Shown: in pieces, positions 8,366 through 18,011 of the stretch
How positions within the stretch are numbered: the stretch's first letter is position 1
How the letters are laid out: each line of letters opens with the position of its first letter
Origin: Cytophagales bacterium
GTDB taxonomy: Bacteria; Bacteroidota; Bacteroidia; Cytophagales; Cyclobacteriaceae
Assembly: GCA_020402945.1 (NCBI GenBank)
Contig: JADBYQ010000023.1
Location: 1-52,551, forward strand
DNA: 52,551 nucleotides
Direction: 5' to 3'
Notes under the pieces: generated by a model
Databases searched by the model: none
What the model saw: the letters and a program-made list of their open reading frames with translations, nothing else
Told to the model about the DNA's origin: nothing
Made by a program: the position numbers and the translations under genes

Positions 8366-9151
8366 ATGTTCAAGCAAAACTTTCAAATTGGATCATGGTT
8401 CGCCAAGGGGCATCGTTACTCTGGTTATTTGGTAATACTCTTGTTGGTTGGTGCATGTAGCAAAAAGATTGTTCCAACGTTACCTCCTCCGGCCGCCTCC
8501 ATCGAAATACAAGAAATTGACTTTGAATATTTGCATGGGAAGGCGCGCTTAAATTTTCGTGACAACACGAAAGAGCGCGAGGTAAAAGCGAACATTCGCA
8601 TACGAAAAGATAGCGTGATTTGGATGACTTTTTCGGTCATAGGTGTGCAGGGCGGGAAAGCACTGATCAATAAAGATTCTATTACCATTGTCAGCACGGT
8701 GGATAAGGAGTATTACGTTTTTGATTATCCGGAATTGTCCAGGCGCTTTAATTTTAAAATCGACTTTCAGGTAATTCAATCCGCCATGCTCGGGAATCTT
8801 GTTATGGCAAAAGGCGCTTCGGATGAGATCAATGTGGAAGAAAAGTACAACAGACTGAATCAGAAACAGGGATCGATTAATATCAAAAACCTGATCAATA
8901 AGGAATCAAAAAAATTGGAGTTGGTGGAATTGTCAGAAACGAGTACTGGTAATATGATACGCCTCGACTATTCTGATTTCCAGCCGGTAGGCGACAAGCT
9001 TTTCCCTTTCAAAGGAGTTATCGAACTGCTCTACAAGACACAAAAAGGTGTGGTGAATAACACGATTGTTTTCGAGTACAGCAAAGCGGAAGTCGGTGAT
9101 AAAGAGCTTCGGTTCCCTTTCAACATCCCCAAGCGATATGATCGTAGGTAG
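8366..9151 (+). CDS. DUF4292 lipoprotein (LolA/LolB-like fold suspected)
   Basis: Starts at MFKQNFQIG; a hydrophobic stretch ends in the lipobox LLLVGAC, so a lipidated protein of about 261 residues is predicted. The body is rich in beta-strand patterns (IRKDSVIWMTFSVIGVQGGKALINKDSI) characteristic of DUF4292. The family resembles LolA/LolB-type lipoprotein carriers in its 'xxIWxxxxxxGxEgxR' layout, but the exact function is not established. The ATG at 8366 was chosen over an upstream in-frame start (8327) that lies inside the preceding gene. It is tightly coupled on both sides: four bases from the TPR gene and a 14-base overlap with the next gene. Confidence 0.82.
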   Translation: MFKQNFQIGSWFAKGHRYSGYLVILLLVGACSKKIVPTLPPPAASIEIQEIDFEYLHGKARLNFRDNTKEREVKANIRIRKDSVIWMTFSVIGVQGGKALINKDSITIVSTVDKEYYVFDYPELSRRFNFKIDFQVIQSAMLGNLVMAKGASDEINVEEKYNRLNQKQGSINIKNLINKESKKLELVELSETSTGNMIRLDYSDFQPVGDKLFPFKGVIELLYKTQKGVVNNTIVFEYSKAEVGDKELRFPFNIPKRYDRR

Positions 9152-10379
9152 AAGATGCTTTCTGCTGGCTGTATTTCTGCTGCTTGCTGTAGTTGCCTTT
9201 TCACAAAAATCTAAATCGCAGCTGCAACGGGAGAAACAAGAGAACCTTGCAAAAATTAAAGAAACTGAAAAAATTCTCACTGAGACAACCGTTGAAAAAA
9301 AGAATTCTATTGGTGAACTGAGTGCCCTAAATAAACGAATAGAACAGCAAGAAGTATTGATGACCTCTATTCAATCTGAGGTTGAACTCTTGGAATTTGA
9401 CATCAGTGAGAATAATGAAATTATAGTAGCACTTGAAAAAGATGTTGACAAGCTAAAGGAAGAGTATGCGGCCATGGTTTTTGCTGCACAGAAGGCTAGC
9501 GGCAAAGTAGACCGCCTCACTTTTTTATTTTCTGCACAGTCGTTCGACCAATTAATGATGAGGTTGAAACACATGGAGCAATACGGAAAGGCGCGGCAAG
9601 AGCAAGCAGAGGCCATCGCAAAGGTTCAACAAATACTCTCCGAACAGATCCGGCTGATCCAAATCAAAAAGAGTGAGAAAGAAACGTTGTTGGCAGAGGA
9701 AGAAAAGGAGAGTAAACAGCTGACAGGGTTAAAAACGAAGAAGAAGACGCTCGTTCGCAGCCTTGAAAAAGAGGAGAAAAGACTGAAACGAGATTTAGTA
9801 GAAACTAAAAAAGCAATTGCTGAGCTAGATAATTTGATCGCTAGAATTATCAAAGATGAAATGGAACGCGCAGCAGCTGAGGCAAAGCGGTTGCGTGAGT
9901 TAAAGGCAAAAGCAAATAAAAAAGCGGAAGAAGTGAAAGAAGAAGAGGATGCTGATGCATCCATTGCCTTGTCGGCTTCTTTTGAGGAAAACAAAATGAA
10001 ATTTCCATGGCCGGCTAGTGGTTTTGTTTCACAGCGCTTTGGGCGACAAATGCACCCAGTACTAAAAGGAATAGAAATTCAAAATGACGGAATCAATATT
10101 CAAACGAAACAAGGTGAAAGCGTTAAAACAATTTTTGGAGGTGAAGTTAAAAGAGTCGCGCTTATTGGTGGGATAGGTACCGCAGTGATTATCGGGCATG
10201 GCGAATTCTTTACAGTTTATGCAGGGTTGAAAGAAGTTACTGTAAAGACGGGGCAAAAAGTGATACCGAACACTGAGCTTGGCAAAGTAGTAGCAACAAG
10301 TGAGGGCATCTCAGAGTTACGCTTTCAGATTTTTAAAAATACAACCCCCCTAGACCCTCAAAAGTGGCTCAAAAATTAG
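9138..10379 (+). CDS. EnvC-like murein hydrolase activator with degenerate LytM/M23 domain
   Basis: 413 residues: signal peptide (MIVGRRCFLLAVFLLLAVVAFSQ), a long coiled coil (about 25-285, rich in K/E/Q heptads), then a C-terminal M23 (LytM) domain. The metal site is lost. The region equivalent to the first His reads GIEIQNDGINI, GHGEFFTVYAGL lacks the usual HxxL, and the C-terminal HxH position reads ELRFQI. This matches EnvC-type proteins, which activate amidases instead of cutting peptidoglycan themselves. The start at 9138 sits at the signal peptide and overlaps the DUF4292 gene. It is convergent with clpB. Confidence 0.85.
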   Translation: MIVGRRCFLLAVFLLLAVVAFSQKSKSQLQREKQENLAKIKETEKILTETTVEKKNSIGELSALNKRIEQQEVLMTSIQSEVELLEFDISENNEIIVALEKDVDKLKEEYAAMVFAAQKASGKVDRLTFLFSAQSFDQLMMRLKHMEQYGKARQEQAEAIAKVQQILSEQIRLIQIKKSEKETLLAEEEKESKQLTGLKTKKKTLVRSLEKEEKRLKRDLVETKKAIAELDNLIARIIKDEMERAAAEAKRLRELKAKANKKAEEVKEEEDADASIALSASFEENKMKFPWPASGFVSQRFGRQMHPVLKGIEIQNDGINIQTKQGESVKTIFGGEVKRVALIGGIGTAVIIGHGEFFTVYAGLKEVTVKTGQKVIPNTELGKVVATSEGISELRFQIFKNTTPLDPQKWLKN

Positions 10380-10385
10380 ACAAAG

Positions 10386-10410
10386 AAAAAGGCGGGCTCC
10401 TCAGCCCGCC
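10386..10410 (-). terminator. Rho-independent terminator of clpB
   Basis: A perfect 8-bp stem, GGCGGGCT / AGCCCGCC, with a CCTC loop (10391-10410). On the minus strand it is followed by a run of five T (10386-10390). It lies downstream of the clpB stop. There is no T-run on the plus side. Confidence 0.8.
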
Positions 10411-10476
10411 TCACCCCAAAACCACCCCGATTGATCAGGGTGTACCCCACAAACCCACCACACAATCTTTATATTT

Positions 10477-13092
10477 TTAAGCGACTATTTCGCTATTCTG
10501 TACATTAACGAAATCAAACTCTACTTCGTTTTTCATTTCAACAAAAATCACCGAGTCCTTGTTCACTTTCCCAGACAAAATTTGTTTCGAGAGCTCATTG
10601 AGGATTTCACGTTGTATCACTCTCTTCAATGGCCGTGCTCCAAATTGGGGATCGTAGCCAAGTTTTGCCAATCTGTTTAACGCGTGTTCTGAAATTTGAA
10701 GTTTTATGCCTACTTCCGTTAAACGCTTTTGGATTTCCTGAAATTGTATGCCCACAATCTTTTTAATATCTGTTTTTGTGAGAGGCCTGAACATGATGGT
10801 TTCATCGATTCGATTCAAAAATTCTGGCCTTACTGATTTTTTAAGTAATTCCAGCACCTGCTCTTTGGTTTCTTCAATTACCTCAAAATAATTTTCGTCA
10901 GTAATTTTTTCAAAATTTTCCTGAATAATTGCAGACCCAATGTTAGTCGTCAGGATGACTATCGTGTTCTTAAAGTTGGCTGTTCTGCCTTTATTGTCGG
11001 TGAGGCGACCATCATCCAGTACTTGTAATAAAATATTGAACACATCCGGATGCGCCTTTTCAATTTCATCCAACAAAATGACAGAGTATGGCTTCCTTCG
11101 CACCGCTTCCGTCAATTGGCCACCTTCATCGTAACCCACATACCCGGGTGGCGCTCCTATCAACCGACTCACGCTGTGCTTTTCTTGATACTCGCTCATG
11201 TCAATCCGCACCATCGCATTGTCGTCATTGAACAGATAATCGGCTAATGCTTTGGATAATTCAGTCTTACCTACACCAGTTGTACCCATAAATATAAACG
11301 AACCAATAGGTCGTTTTGGATCTTGCAACCCGGCACGGCTTCTGCGCACAGCATCGCTCAGTGCTTTAATGGCTTCTTCTTGTCCCGCAACTCGCTTACT
11401 TAATTCCTCTTCAAGGTTCAGCAATTTTTCACGCTCACTCTGCAGCATTCGCGCAACAGGAATGCCAGTCCACTTCGCAACAATCTCAGCAATATCTTCG
11501 CTATCAACTTCTTCTTTCATTAGAGAATGCTCTCCCTGCATGGCTTTCATTTTTGCTTCCAGACTCGTCAACCTTTTTTCGGCTTCGGTAATTTTGCCAT
11601 AACGGATCTCCGCCACTTTTCCATAGTCGCCAGCTTTCTCAGCTTGCTCCGCTTCAAACTTTAATTTATCCATTGCCTCTTTCTCCCAACGTATGCCTTG
11701 CACCACTTCTTTCTCACTTTCCCATTTCGCTTTTAACGAATTCCGTGTTTCGGTAAGCTCTGCAATGTCTTTACTTAGAACCGATTCTTTTTCTTTGTTT
11801 TTTTCTCTTCGAATAGCTTCCCGCTCGATTTCTAATTGCATGATCTTCCGATTCAATTCATCGAGTTCCTCCGGCAACGAATCCATTTCCAAACGAAGTT
11901 TGGAGGCCGCCTCGTCCATTAAGTCAATTGCTTTGTCGGGTAGGAAGCGATCGGAAATGTAGCGACTCGACAATTCCACTGCCGAGATAACAGCATCATC
12001 CTTTATGCGTACACCGTGATGTAATTCATATTTGTCTTTTATTCCTCGAAGAATAGAAATTGAATCTTCGATGGTGGGCTCATCCACCATTACTGCCTGG
12101 AACCTGCGTTCTAGTGCCTTATCTTTCTCAATGTACTTTTGATATTCTTTCAACGTAGTTGCGCCAATGGCGTGAAGTTCACCTCTTGCCAGCGCAGGCT
12201 TTAACAGGTTAGCAGCATCCATTGCGCCCTCACCTCCGCCCGCTCCGATCAACGTATGAATTTCATCAATAAATAAAATAATCTCTCCATCAGAATCTGT
12301 CACCTCTTTGATTACTGCTTTTAGTCTTTCTTCAAATTCACCTTTGTATTTTGCGCCTGCCACCAATAGACCCATGTCCAGTGAGACAAGTATTTTTGTT
12401 TTTAGATTTTCCGGGACATCACCGTTTACAATTCGTTGTGCCATCCCTTCTACGATAGCAGTTTTTCCAACCCCTGGCTCGCCTAAGAGGATCGGATTAT
12501 TTTTTGTTCTGCGAGCTAGAATTTGCAACACCCGCCTGATCTCTTCATCACGGCCAATCACCGGGTCGATCTTTCCTTTCTTTGCGAGATCGTTCAAATT
12601 TTTGGAATAGCGTTCCAGTGACTTATACTTTGCTTCTGCATTTTGATCCTTTACGCTAGCCCCTCCACGCAATTCTTTAATGGCTTTGATTAAGCCGGCA
12701 CGATCAAACCCCACATCTTTCATTAAAGTAGCCACCTTGTCTTTTGTGGCAAGAAGAGCCAGTAGCAAGTGTTCTATCGCAATAAATTCGTCTTTGAATT
12801 CACGCAGTTCTTTTTCAGCATTTTGAAGTACAGTGTTGCTCGTGTTTGATAAATACGCTTGCTGCCCGGAAACTTTTGGATAGGAGTTGACAATTTCCTC
12901 GAGCTTAGTTTCTAGTATCTGTCCGTTAATATTGAGCTTCTTAAAAAGATAGTTCGAAACATTCTCATCGGTTTCCAAAATAGCCTTTAGCAAATGTCCC
13001 GGCTCGATAGACTGCTGTTGCAAACCTGACGCAATCTCTGCTGCCTTCTGTAAAGCTTCCTGAGATTTTATGGTGAATTTGTCGAGATTCAT
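10477..13092 (-). CDS. clpB: ClpB disaggregase (Hsp100 AAA+ chaperone)
   Basis: ATP-driven hexameric disaggregase working with DnaK to rescue aggregated proteins. Full length at 871 residues. It has the Clp N-terminal domain with two repeats (about 1-145) and AAA-1 with Walker A GEPGVGKT near residue 205 and Walker [11 protein letters not shown]. The coiled-coil middle domain follows (about 400-530), then AAA-2 with GTTGVGKT near residue 602 and [11 protein letters not shown], and the C-terminal D2-small domain ([11 protein letters not shown]). The coiled-coil middle domain distinguishes ClpB from ClpA/ClpC. It is transcribed alone; the 269 bp upstream of its start contain no gene and no heat-shock operator I recognise. 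Confidence 0.97.
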   Translation of the reverse strand: MNLDKFTIKSQEALQKAAEIASGLQQQSIEPGHLLKAILETDENVSNYLFKKLNINGQILETKLEEIVNSYPKVSGQQAYLSNTSNTVLQNAEKELREFKDEFIAIEHLLLALLATKDKVATLMKDVGFDRAGLIKAIKELRGGASVKDQNAEAKYKSLERYSKNLNDLAKKGKIDPVIGRDEEIRRVLQILARRTKNNPILLGEPGVGKTAIVEGMAQRIVNGDVPENLKTKILVSLDMGLLVAGAKYKGEFEERLKAVIKEVTDSDGEIILFIDEIHTLIGAGGGEGAMDAANLLKPALARGELHAIGATTLKEYQKYIEKDKALERRFQAVMVDEPTIEDSISILRGIKDKYELHHGVRIKDDAVISAVELSSRYISDRFLPDKAIDLMDEAASKLRLEMDSLPEELDELNRKIMQLEIEREAIRREKNKEKESVLSKDIAELTETRNSLKAKWESEKEVVQGIRWEKEAMDKLKFEAEQAEKAGDYGKVAEIRYGKITEAEKRLTSLEAKMKAMQGEHSLMKEEVDSEDIAEIVAKWTGIPVARMLQSEREKLLNLEEELSKRVAGQEEAIKALSDAVRRSRAGLQDPKRPIGSFIFMGTTGVGKTELSKALADYLFNDDNAMVRIDMSEYQEKHSVSRLIGAPPGYVGYDEGGQLTEAVRRKPYSVILLDEIEKAHPDVFNILLQVLDDGRLTDNKGRTANFKNTIVILTTNIGSAIIQENFEKITDENYFEVIEETKEQVLELLKKSVRPEFLNRIDETIMFRPLTKTDIKKIVGIQFQEIQKRLTEVGIKLQISEHALNRLAKLGYDPQFGARPLKRVIQREILNELSKQILSGKVNKDSVIFVEMKNEVEFDFVNVQNSEIVA

Positions 13093-13361
13093 ATAATTCG
13101 GTTTTTTACTCCTACCATCAAAATATTATCCATATCTAGCAAGGTGTGGTTTTCAGAAAAAATGACATTAAAAGGAAGTTAATTCGTGGAGAGTCAGCCA
13201 AAATGGCTTAGACTAAATTCGCTTTTGACGAGATTGAGCAGCAAGAATTACAAAATGAGCCTTGTTTTGGTTTGAAGAAAGATGTTGATTTTCATTCGTC
13301 AAAATAGGCAACAGACCTTTCTTGCATCATTTCTATCAAATGGTCGATTACAAATCAATAG

Positions 13362-14372
13362 CTATATTTTTTTAAGAGCATCGAGTACTAGGTTTGAAAG
13401 TTGGCGGCTCGCCAGCCAGGGCGTAATCTCACCCGCCATAATTTCCCTCTCCAATTTCTTTTTACTTTTTTCAATGGTGCTCCGTTGGGCTAGTAGATGC
13501 AATAGTGAAGAATTAAAATAGTCATGAAAACAAGCAATGTCTTGTTGATGCCTATTTTTTTCAAAAAAGCCGTTTGCCTGAGTAAATCGAATATAGTCCG
13601 AAATTATCTTGTGTGTTTCTTCGATTCCCGTTTTCTCCAATGCAGAACTCGTTAGCACTTTTGGATTCCATCCCGACTCGGGCAGTTGAAAAAGATGTAG
13701 GGCATGAGTGAAGTCGGCCTGCGCTTGTGTTGCTTTCTTTAAATTCTCTCCATCAGCTTTGGTGATTACAATACCATCAGCCATCTCCATGATTCCTTTT
13801 TTTATGCCTTGCAATTCATCTCCTGATCCGGCTAACATGAGAAGGAGAAAAAAATCAACCAAATTCCTCACCGCTGTCTCCGATTGCCCAACACCTACCG
13901 TTTCAATGATGATTACCTCAAAGCCAGCCGCTTCACAAAGTATAATGGATTCGCTTGTTCCAGCGGCAACTCCGCCCAGCCTATTTCTCGTGGCACTTGG
14001 GCGAATAAAAGCCAGCGGATCTTTTGCTAGTTCTTCCATGCGCGTTTTATCGCCCAAAATGCTCCCTTTTGTTTTGTAGCTACTGGGGTCGATAGCCAAC
14101 ACGGCTACCTTTTTATTCTGAGTTGTTAGATGTCTACCAAACGTCTCAATAAAGGTACTTTTTCCTACGCCCGGTGAGCCAGTGATACCAATTCGAATAG
14201 AATCTTTCTTGTGGGTTACTATCTTTTCAATGAGGTTTTCAATCAGATTCCGGTCACTTTCCAGCTCACTTTCTGCCAATGTTATGGCCTGCGCCAATAG
14301 CACCTTGTCTCCGAGCAAAATGCCGGCATGGTAATCTTCTAGTGAGTGTCTGTGGCGCACCTTCTTTTTCAA
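13362..14372 (-). CDS. meaB: MeaB/ArgK-type GTPase (methylmalonyl-CoA mutase chaperone)
   Basis: A 336-residue G3E-type GTPase that protects and loads adenosylcobalamin-dependent methylmalonyl-CoA mutase. Walker A GSPGVGKST starts near residue 64, followed by VLAIDPSSYKTKGSILGDKTRM, the IIETVGVGQSE switch and ITKADGEN for guanine recognition. The family's C-terminal dimerisation helix is present. The mutase subunits are not in this window, so the partner is encoded elsewhere. It is divergent from the CHASE2 gene with 57 bp between starts. Confidence 0.92.
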   Translation of the reverse strand: MKKKVRHRHSLEDYHAGILLGDKVLLAQAITLAESELESDRNLIENLIEKIVTHKKDSIRIGITGSPGVGKSTFIETFGRHLTTQNKKVAVLAIDPSSYKTKGSILGDKTRMEELAKDPLAFIRPSATRNRLGGVAAGTSESIILCEAAGFEVIIIETVGVGQSETAVRNLVDFFLLLMLAGSGDELQGIKKGIMEMADGIVITKADGENLKKATQAQADFTHALHLFQLPESGWNPKVLTSSALEKTGIEETHKIISDYIRFTQANGFFEKNRHQQDIACFHDYFNSSLLHLLAQRSTIEKSKKKLEREIMAGEITPWLASRQLSNLVLDALKKI

Positions 14373-14429
14373 TCAGCTCTGGATTACTAGCTCGAAATTT
14401 CTACATTTACTTTGATATCCCTAGCGCTT

Positions 14430-15764
14430 ATGAAAAAGGTTTTAATTCAAAGTACCCAAGTAACCATTTTCGTTTTTGGTATGTTGTGGGCTGTTTCGCT
14501 AGTTTCAGATTTGAATATTTTTAGTGCTTTTGATACAATTTCTCAGGCATTGAAAGATACAGAGTTGACAGATTACGCATTTAATAAATTGCGCCCCGAC
14601 CCGACCGTAGATGAACGGATTGTGTTGGTAAATTTTGGTACACTAAAAAGGCGAGAGGTGGCACAATTACTGCAAAACATCAGCCAGTTTAAACCACGTG
14701 TTATTGGAATGGATGCATTGTACAACTGTGAAGGTGGGTTGAGAGATTCAATCAACTGCCCCCAGCTGTTGGATACGCTGGGTAATTTGATGCTTAGCAG
14801 CGCTATACAAGACGCGGGGAATGTTGTATTGGGTTCCAAATTGATGCAAACAGATTCGTTGGGAAGAATTGACACCAATGATATGGATTCAATTGAAATG
14901 TCCGATCCGGTTTTCACAAATTATGTACAAACTGGTTTTGTTAATATTCCAACCGATGCCACCTACCAAGAAGATGTTAAGATTAGTCGAACTATTCTGC
15001 CAAGTAGAATCGTCAACGGTAAAAAGGAACTTGCTTTTTCAGTTCGCATGGCTATGATGTACGACTCGGTGAAGACGAAGAAATTTTTGGCGCGTGGCAA
15101 GGACGAAGAAATCATCAACTTCAGAGGGAACATTGAAGTGCGCCAGTTGCGCATCAATAGCCTGAAAAACGAAGAGACTGCGACCACCAATTTTGGTACC
15201 ATGTTTTTCGTGGTAGATGCGGAAGATGTCTTAACCGGCAATGTTTCGCCCGAATTGTTCAAAGACAAGATCGTGGTGATGGGCTATTTGGGCGACTATT
15301 TGGGCGATGATGCGTGGGAAGATAAATTTTTCACCCCTTTAAATAAAAAGCTGGGCGGTCGGGCAAACCCTGATATGTTCGGTCCGGTTGTTCACTCCAA
15401 TGTGGTAGCCATGATCTTAAATGAGGATTATATTGACGTATTGTCTGATTGGCAAAAGATATTGATAGCTATACTTGTTTGCTTTCTAACCGTAGCGCTT
15501 TTCATGACTATTGATGAAAAGCTTCCGATTTGGTATGATGCCCTCTCTGTAATCATCCAGCTCTTTTTCATCGCCATTTTAATGTTGGTAATTATATACA
15601 TGTTTGCGGACTACAACATCAAGCTAGAGTTGGATTTAACGATAACTATCATTGCGCTTGTTGGACCTTGTTATGATATCTTCAAATCCGTCCAAAATGA
15701 AATAAATAAGCAGCTTACCAGAAGGCGGCAGCGTGTATTAAATCAAGAATCTGAGTTGGCATAA
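14430..15764 (+). CDS. CHASE2 sensor protein without output domain
   Basis: 444 residues: an N-terminal membrane segment (about 10-30), a long extracytoplasmic CHASE2 domain (about 35-335), and three C-terminal membrane helices (about 345-430) ending in a short basic tail (QLTRRRQRVLNQ). The CHASE2 features seen are DERIVLVNFGTLKRREVAQLL, VIGMDALYN, DAGNVVLGSKL and FKDKIVVMGYLGDYLGDD...FFTPL. In most CHASE2 proteins the helices are followed by a cyclase, kinase or GGDEF domain; here nothing follows. I chose the ATG at 14430 over an upstream TTG at 14412. A FecR-like secreted protein begins 37 bp later, so the two probably act together. The ligand and signalling route are unknown. Confidence 0.82.
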   Translation: MKKVLIQSTQVTIFVFGMLWAVSLVSDLNIFSAFDTISQALKDTELTDYAFNKLRPDPTVDERIVLVNFGTLKRREVAQLLQNISQFKPRVIGMDALYNCEGGLRDSINCPQLLDTLGNLMLSSAIQDAGNVVLGSKLMQTDSLGRIDTNDMDSIEMSDPVFTNYVQTGFVNIPTDATYQEDVKISRTILPSRIVNGKKELAFSVRMAMMYDSVKTKKFLARGKDEEIINFRGNIEVRQLRINSLKNEETATTNFGTMFFVVDAEDVLTGNVSPELFKDKIVVMGYLGDYLGDDAWEDKFFTPLNKKLGGRANPDMFGPVVHSNVVAMILNEDYIDVLSDWQKILIAILVCFLTVALFMTIDEKLPIWYDALSVIIQLFFIAILMLVIIYMFADYNIKLELDLTITIIALVGPCYDIFKSVQNEINKQLTRRRQRVLNQESELA

Positions 15765-15801
15765 TTTTAGTACCTTACACAATAAATCAATAAATACAAA
15801 A

Positions 15802-16698
15802 ATGAAAAAGAGTAGAATTTTAGCCCTAATTGGCGTTTTTGCGCTGAATTTGGCCTTTGCTCAAGATTACACATTCAAGGTAATGGCAAATAAGGGTACT
15901 AATGAAGTGAAGTCAGGGGATGTATGGCAATCCGTGAAAACAGGCGATCGGCTTAAATCAGGCGATGAGCTTAAGATTTCCGAGAATTCTTATGTAGCCC
16001 TAGTTCATTCTACCGGAAAACCAGTAGAAATCAGGCAATCGGGCAATTATAAGGTTAACGACCTTGCTTCTAAAGTGGGAGGTGGAGCTAGCGTTCTCAA
16101 CAAATACACTGATTTTATCTTGAGTAGCAACTCAGCTGAGGCCAAGAAAAATAGACTAAGTGCTACGGGAGCTGTTCATCGCGGACTTTCTGACATTAAG
16201 GTTTTCCTGCCAGACAATCAATATTCAGATATTTTTAATAAGAGCTTGATTGTTAATTGGGAGTCTGTGAAAGGGGCTGGGCCATATGTGGTCATCGTCA
16301 AGAATATGTTCGATGAAGAATTGGTAAAGTTGGAGACACCTGAGAATTATGTAGTTATTGATCGCACCGATCCGAAGCTTGCCAATGATGAAGCGTTGCT
16401 CATTGAAGTAAAATCGAAAGCAGATGCAAAAAGTAAATCTGAACAGCACTTAGTGAAAAAGCTGTCAGTAGCTCGTCAAGAGTCAGTTAAAAAGATGATT
16501 GATGAAATGGGCAGCGATATGAAGGAAGAAACAGCTTTAAATAAGTTTATTTTGGCTGGCTTCTATGAAGAGAACAAATTGTTCATTGATGCCATTACGG
16601 CTTATGAGCAGGCGATTAAATTAGCCCCGGATGTTCCGACATTTCAAGAGGCTTACGAAGAGTTTCTGCTTAGGAACAAATTGAAGAATCCGAAATAA
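15802..16698 (+). CDS. Secreted FecR-like domain protein with TPR-like C-terminus
   Basis: 298 residues with a clear signal peptide (MKKSRILALIGVFALNLAFAQ). Residues about 25-110 form a FecR/OmpA-like beta domain with the pattern 'V.KGTNEVKSGDVWQSVKTGDRLKSGD...', the layout of extracellular FecR-type domains. A second beta region (about 140-205) resembles an Ig-like fold. The end (about 235-290) is one TPR-like hairpin (KFILAGFYEENKLFIDAITAYEQAIKLAP). It follows the CHASE2 gene and is closed by a strong terminator, so the pair forms a two-gene operon. No sigma-regulator partner of the classical FecR type is present. The role is inferred only from pairing. Confidence 0.75.
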   Translation: MKKSRILALIGVFALNLAFAQDYTFKVMANKGTNEVKSGDVWQSVKTGDRLKSGDELKISENSYVALVHSTGKPVEIRQSGNYKVNDLASKVGGGASVLNKYTDFILSSNSAEAKKNRLSATGAVHRGLSDIKVFLPDNQYSDIFNKSLIVNWESVKGAGPYVVIVKNMFDEELVKLETPENYVVIDRTDPKLANDEALLIEVKSKADAKSKSEQHLVKKLSVARQESVKKMIDEMGSDMKEETALNKFILAGFYEENKLFIDAITAYEQAIKLAPDVPTFQEAYEEFLLRNKLKNPK

Positions 16699-16716
16699 AT
16701 AATCTTTCCACTATAG

Positions 16717-16745
16717 AAAAAGCTCTGGGAATCCAGAGCTTTTTT
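16717..16745. terminator. Bidirectional rho-independent terminator
   Basis: AAAAAGCTCTGG, loop GAAT, CCAGAGCTTTTTT: a perfect stem with A-run on one side and T-run on the other, between convergent genes. The stop codon of the DUF4105 gene lies within the T-run. Confidence 0.9.
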
Positions 16746-17907
16746 ATTTTACGTCTTTTTGAACTTTAATAATCACCAGCGATCTCATTAGAATGATAAA
16801 AATCACGGGAAGTAGAAATGGATTGAGGGCTTGCGGCAATAGCGTCCAAAACCCAAGAAGAAGTGCTGAAATGATTGCAGCAAACGTGAAGTATCCAGAA
16901 ATCCATTTTGGAGATGTTCTTTTGAGCAAACCAATTGCGCCAACCAAGTGAAGTGGGAAAGCCCACGCAAGATTGAAGTTATTCGCTGCGGCCTTATGAT
17001 CAGTCGCCACCCAAAGAATAAAAAGCAATAGCCCAACGATACCGGCTGCCCCAAACAGTGTTACGTCAAACCACTTGCTTAGTTTTTGTCGTTGCCAATC
17101 TCGGTACGAAATAATGGCAGCTAACAGAAAAAGCAAACCAAACACGATCCACGGGTGATACCAATGAAACGGAATTATTTCCGAAATGCTTTCATAAACA
17201 GATATCTTTTCTCTAACAATGGGTGAGCCACTTAACGTTACACGGTCGAAGGAAGATTCGATATAGTCTGGCAGAAACATGTAGTCATACGCGGATGCCT
17301 TTTTGTCCATAGGGAGGCCCAGGCAGACATCAATTCCTAGATCGCCCCAGGGTTGTTGTTGTAAGTACAGTTCTGTTAAATCGCGGATGGTGTAATTGGT
17401 TTTAATGAAGGAACTATCAAACTTGATTTCCGCTTTGAAAACGTCAACAAAAACATCACGGACTTTACTCGCACAATTGTTATAAAAATAGTCATAGCGA
17501 TACGTCTGATTTTCTGGTCGTGCATTAGTCTCTAGATAGTCAAATACCCTTTGCTTTTTAGCCGAATCTAAAGCCAATACCTGTTCGTGAACATAGCGAT
17601 TGCAGGAAATGTAGTGATCACGAAAATCCGGGTACGAATAAACGCCTAGTTTGTAGTATAAGTAGCCTCTTGTAAAATTGAGGTAGAAGTTAGGTTGGTT
17701 GAAATCGAACATTCCGTAGTTAAAGGCGATATCAAAGCCACGCACAGGATCTATTACGCGTATGGCACTATGCCCAAATGCAGAGTACAGCTCACCTTGG
17801 TAGGGGCCGCAGGTGATGATGGATATTTCAGCCTGCGGAGAAAGAATTGTTTGTGCCCGACTGACTGAAAACAAGAGACAAAAGACAAGTAGAAGTTGAT
17901 TTCTCAT
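16744..17907 (-). CDS. DUF4105 membrane protein
   Basis: 387 residues with a signal peptide (LLLVFCLLFSVSRAQ). An N-terminal periplasmic domain (about 20-190) carries the family pattern 'SIITCGPYQGELYSAFGHSAIRV.D...FNYGMFDF' and the 'YFYNNCASKVRD' motif. C-terminal membrane helices span about 245-380. The GHS and NNC(A/S) elements resemble a papain-like/NlpC-type active site (His, then Asn-Cys), which fits the suggestion that DUF4105 (Lnb N-terminal-like) domains are cysteine hydrolases; this is inference. Convergent with the FecR-like gene and sharing its terminator. Confidence 0.82.
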   Translation of the reverse strand: MRNQLLLVFCLLFSVSRAQTILSPQAEISIITCGPYQGELYSAFGHSAIRVIDPVRGFDIAFNYGMFDFNQPNFYLNFTRGYLYYKLGVYSYPDFRDHYISCNRYVHEQVLALDSAKKQRVFDYLETNARPENQTYRYDYFYNNCASKVRDVFVDVFKAEIKFDSSFIKTNYTIRDLTELYLQQQPWGDLGIDVCLGLPMDKKASAYDYMFLPDYIESSFDRVTLSGSPIVREKISVYESISEIIPFHWYHPWIVFGLLFLLAAIISYRDWQRQKLSKWFDVTLFGAAGIVGLLLFILWVATDHKAAANNFNLAWAFPLHLVGAIGLLKRTSPKWISGYFTFAAIISALLLGFWTLLPQALNPFLLPVIFIILMRSLVIIKVQKDVK

Positions 17908-17997
17908 TTCTTAAACGTATAAGTTACTAGGAAGGAATAGCTGATATCCAATTCACTTTATTTCCCCCGAAAGGTAAAACAATCGCAAGCGAAAAGG

Positions 17998-18005
17998 TAA
18001 TTTTG
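17998..18005 (+). promoter_or_regulatory. Putative -7 element upstream of the radical SAM gene
   Basis: TAATTTTG matches TAnnTTTG and ends six bases before the ATG at 18012. No good -33 TTTG is seen at the expected distance. Confidence 0.4.
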
Positions 18006-18011
18006 GTACGA

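Noticed and set aside
13196-13208. AGCCA-AAA-TGGCT inverted repeat upstream of clpB as a heat-shock operator
   Set aside because: Only 5-bp arms, unlike CIRCE, and about 105 bp from the start; too weak to call.
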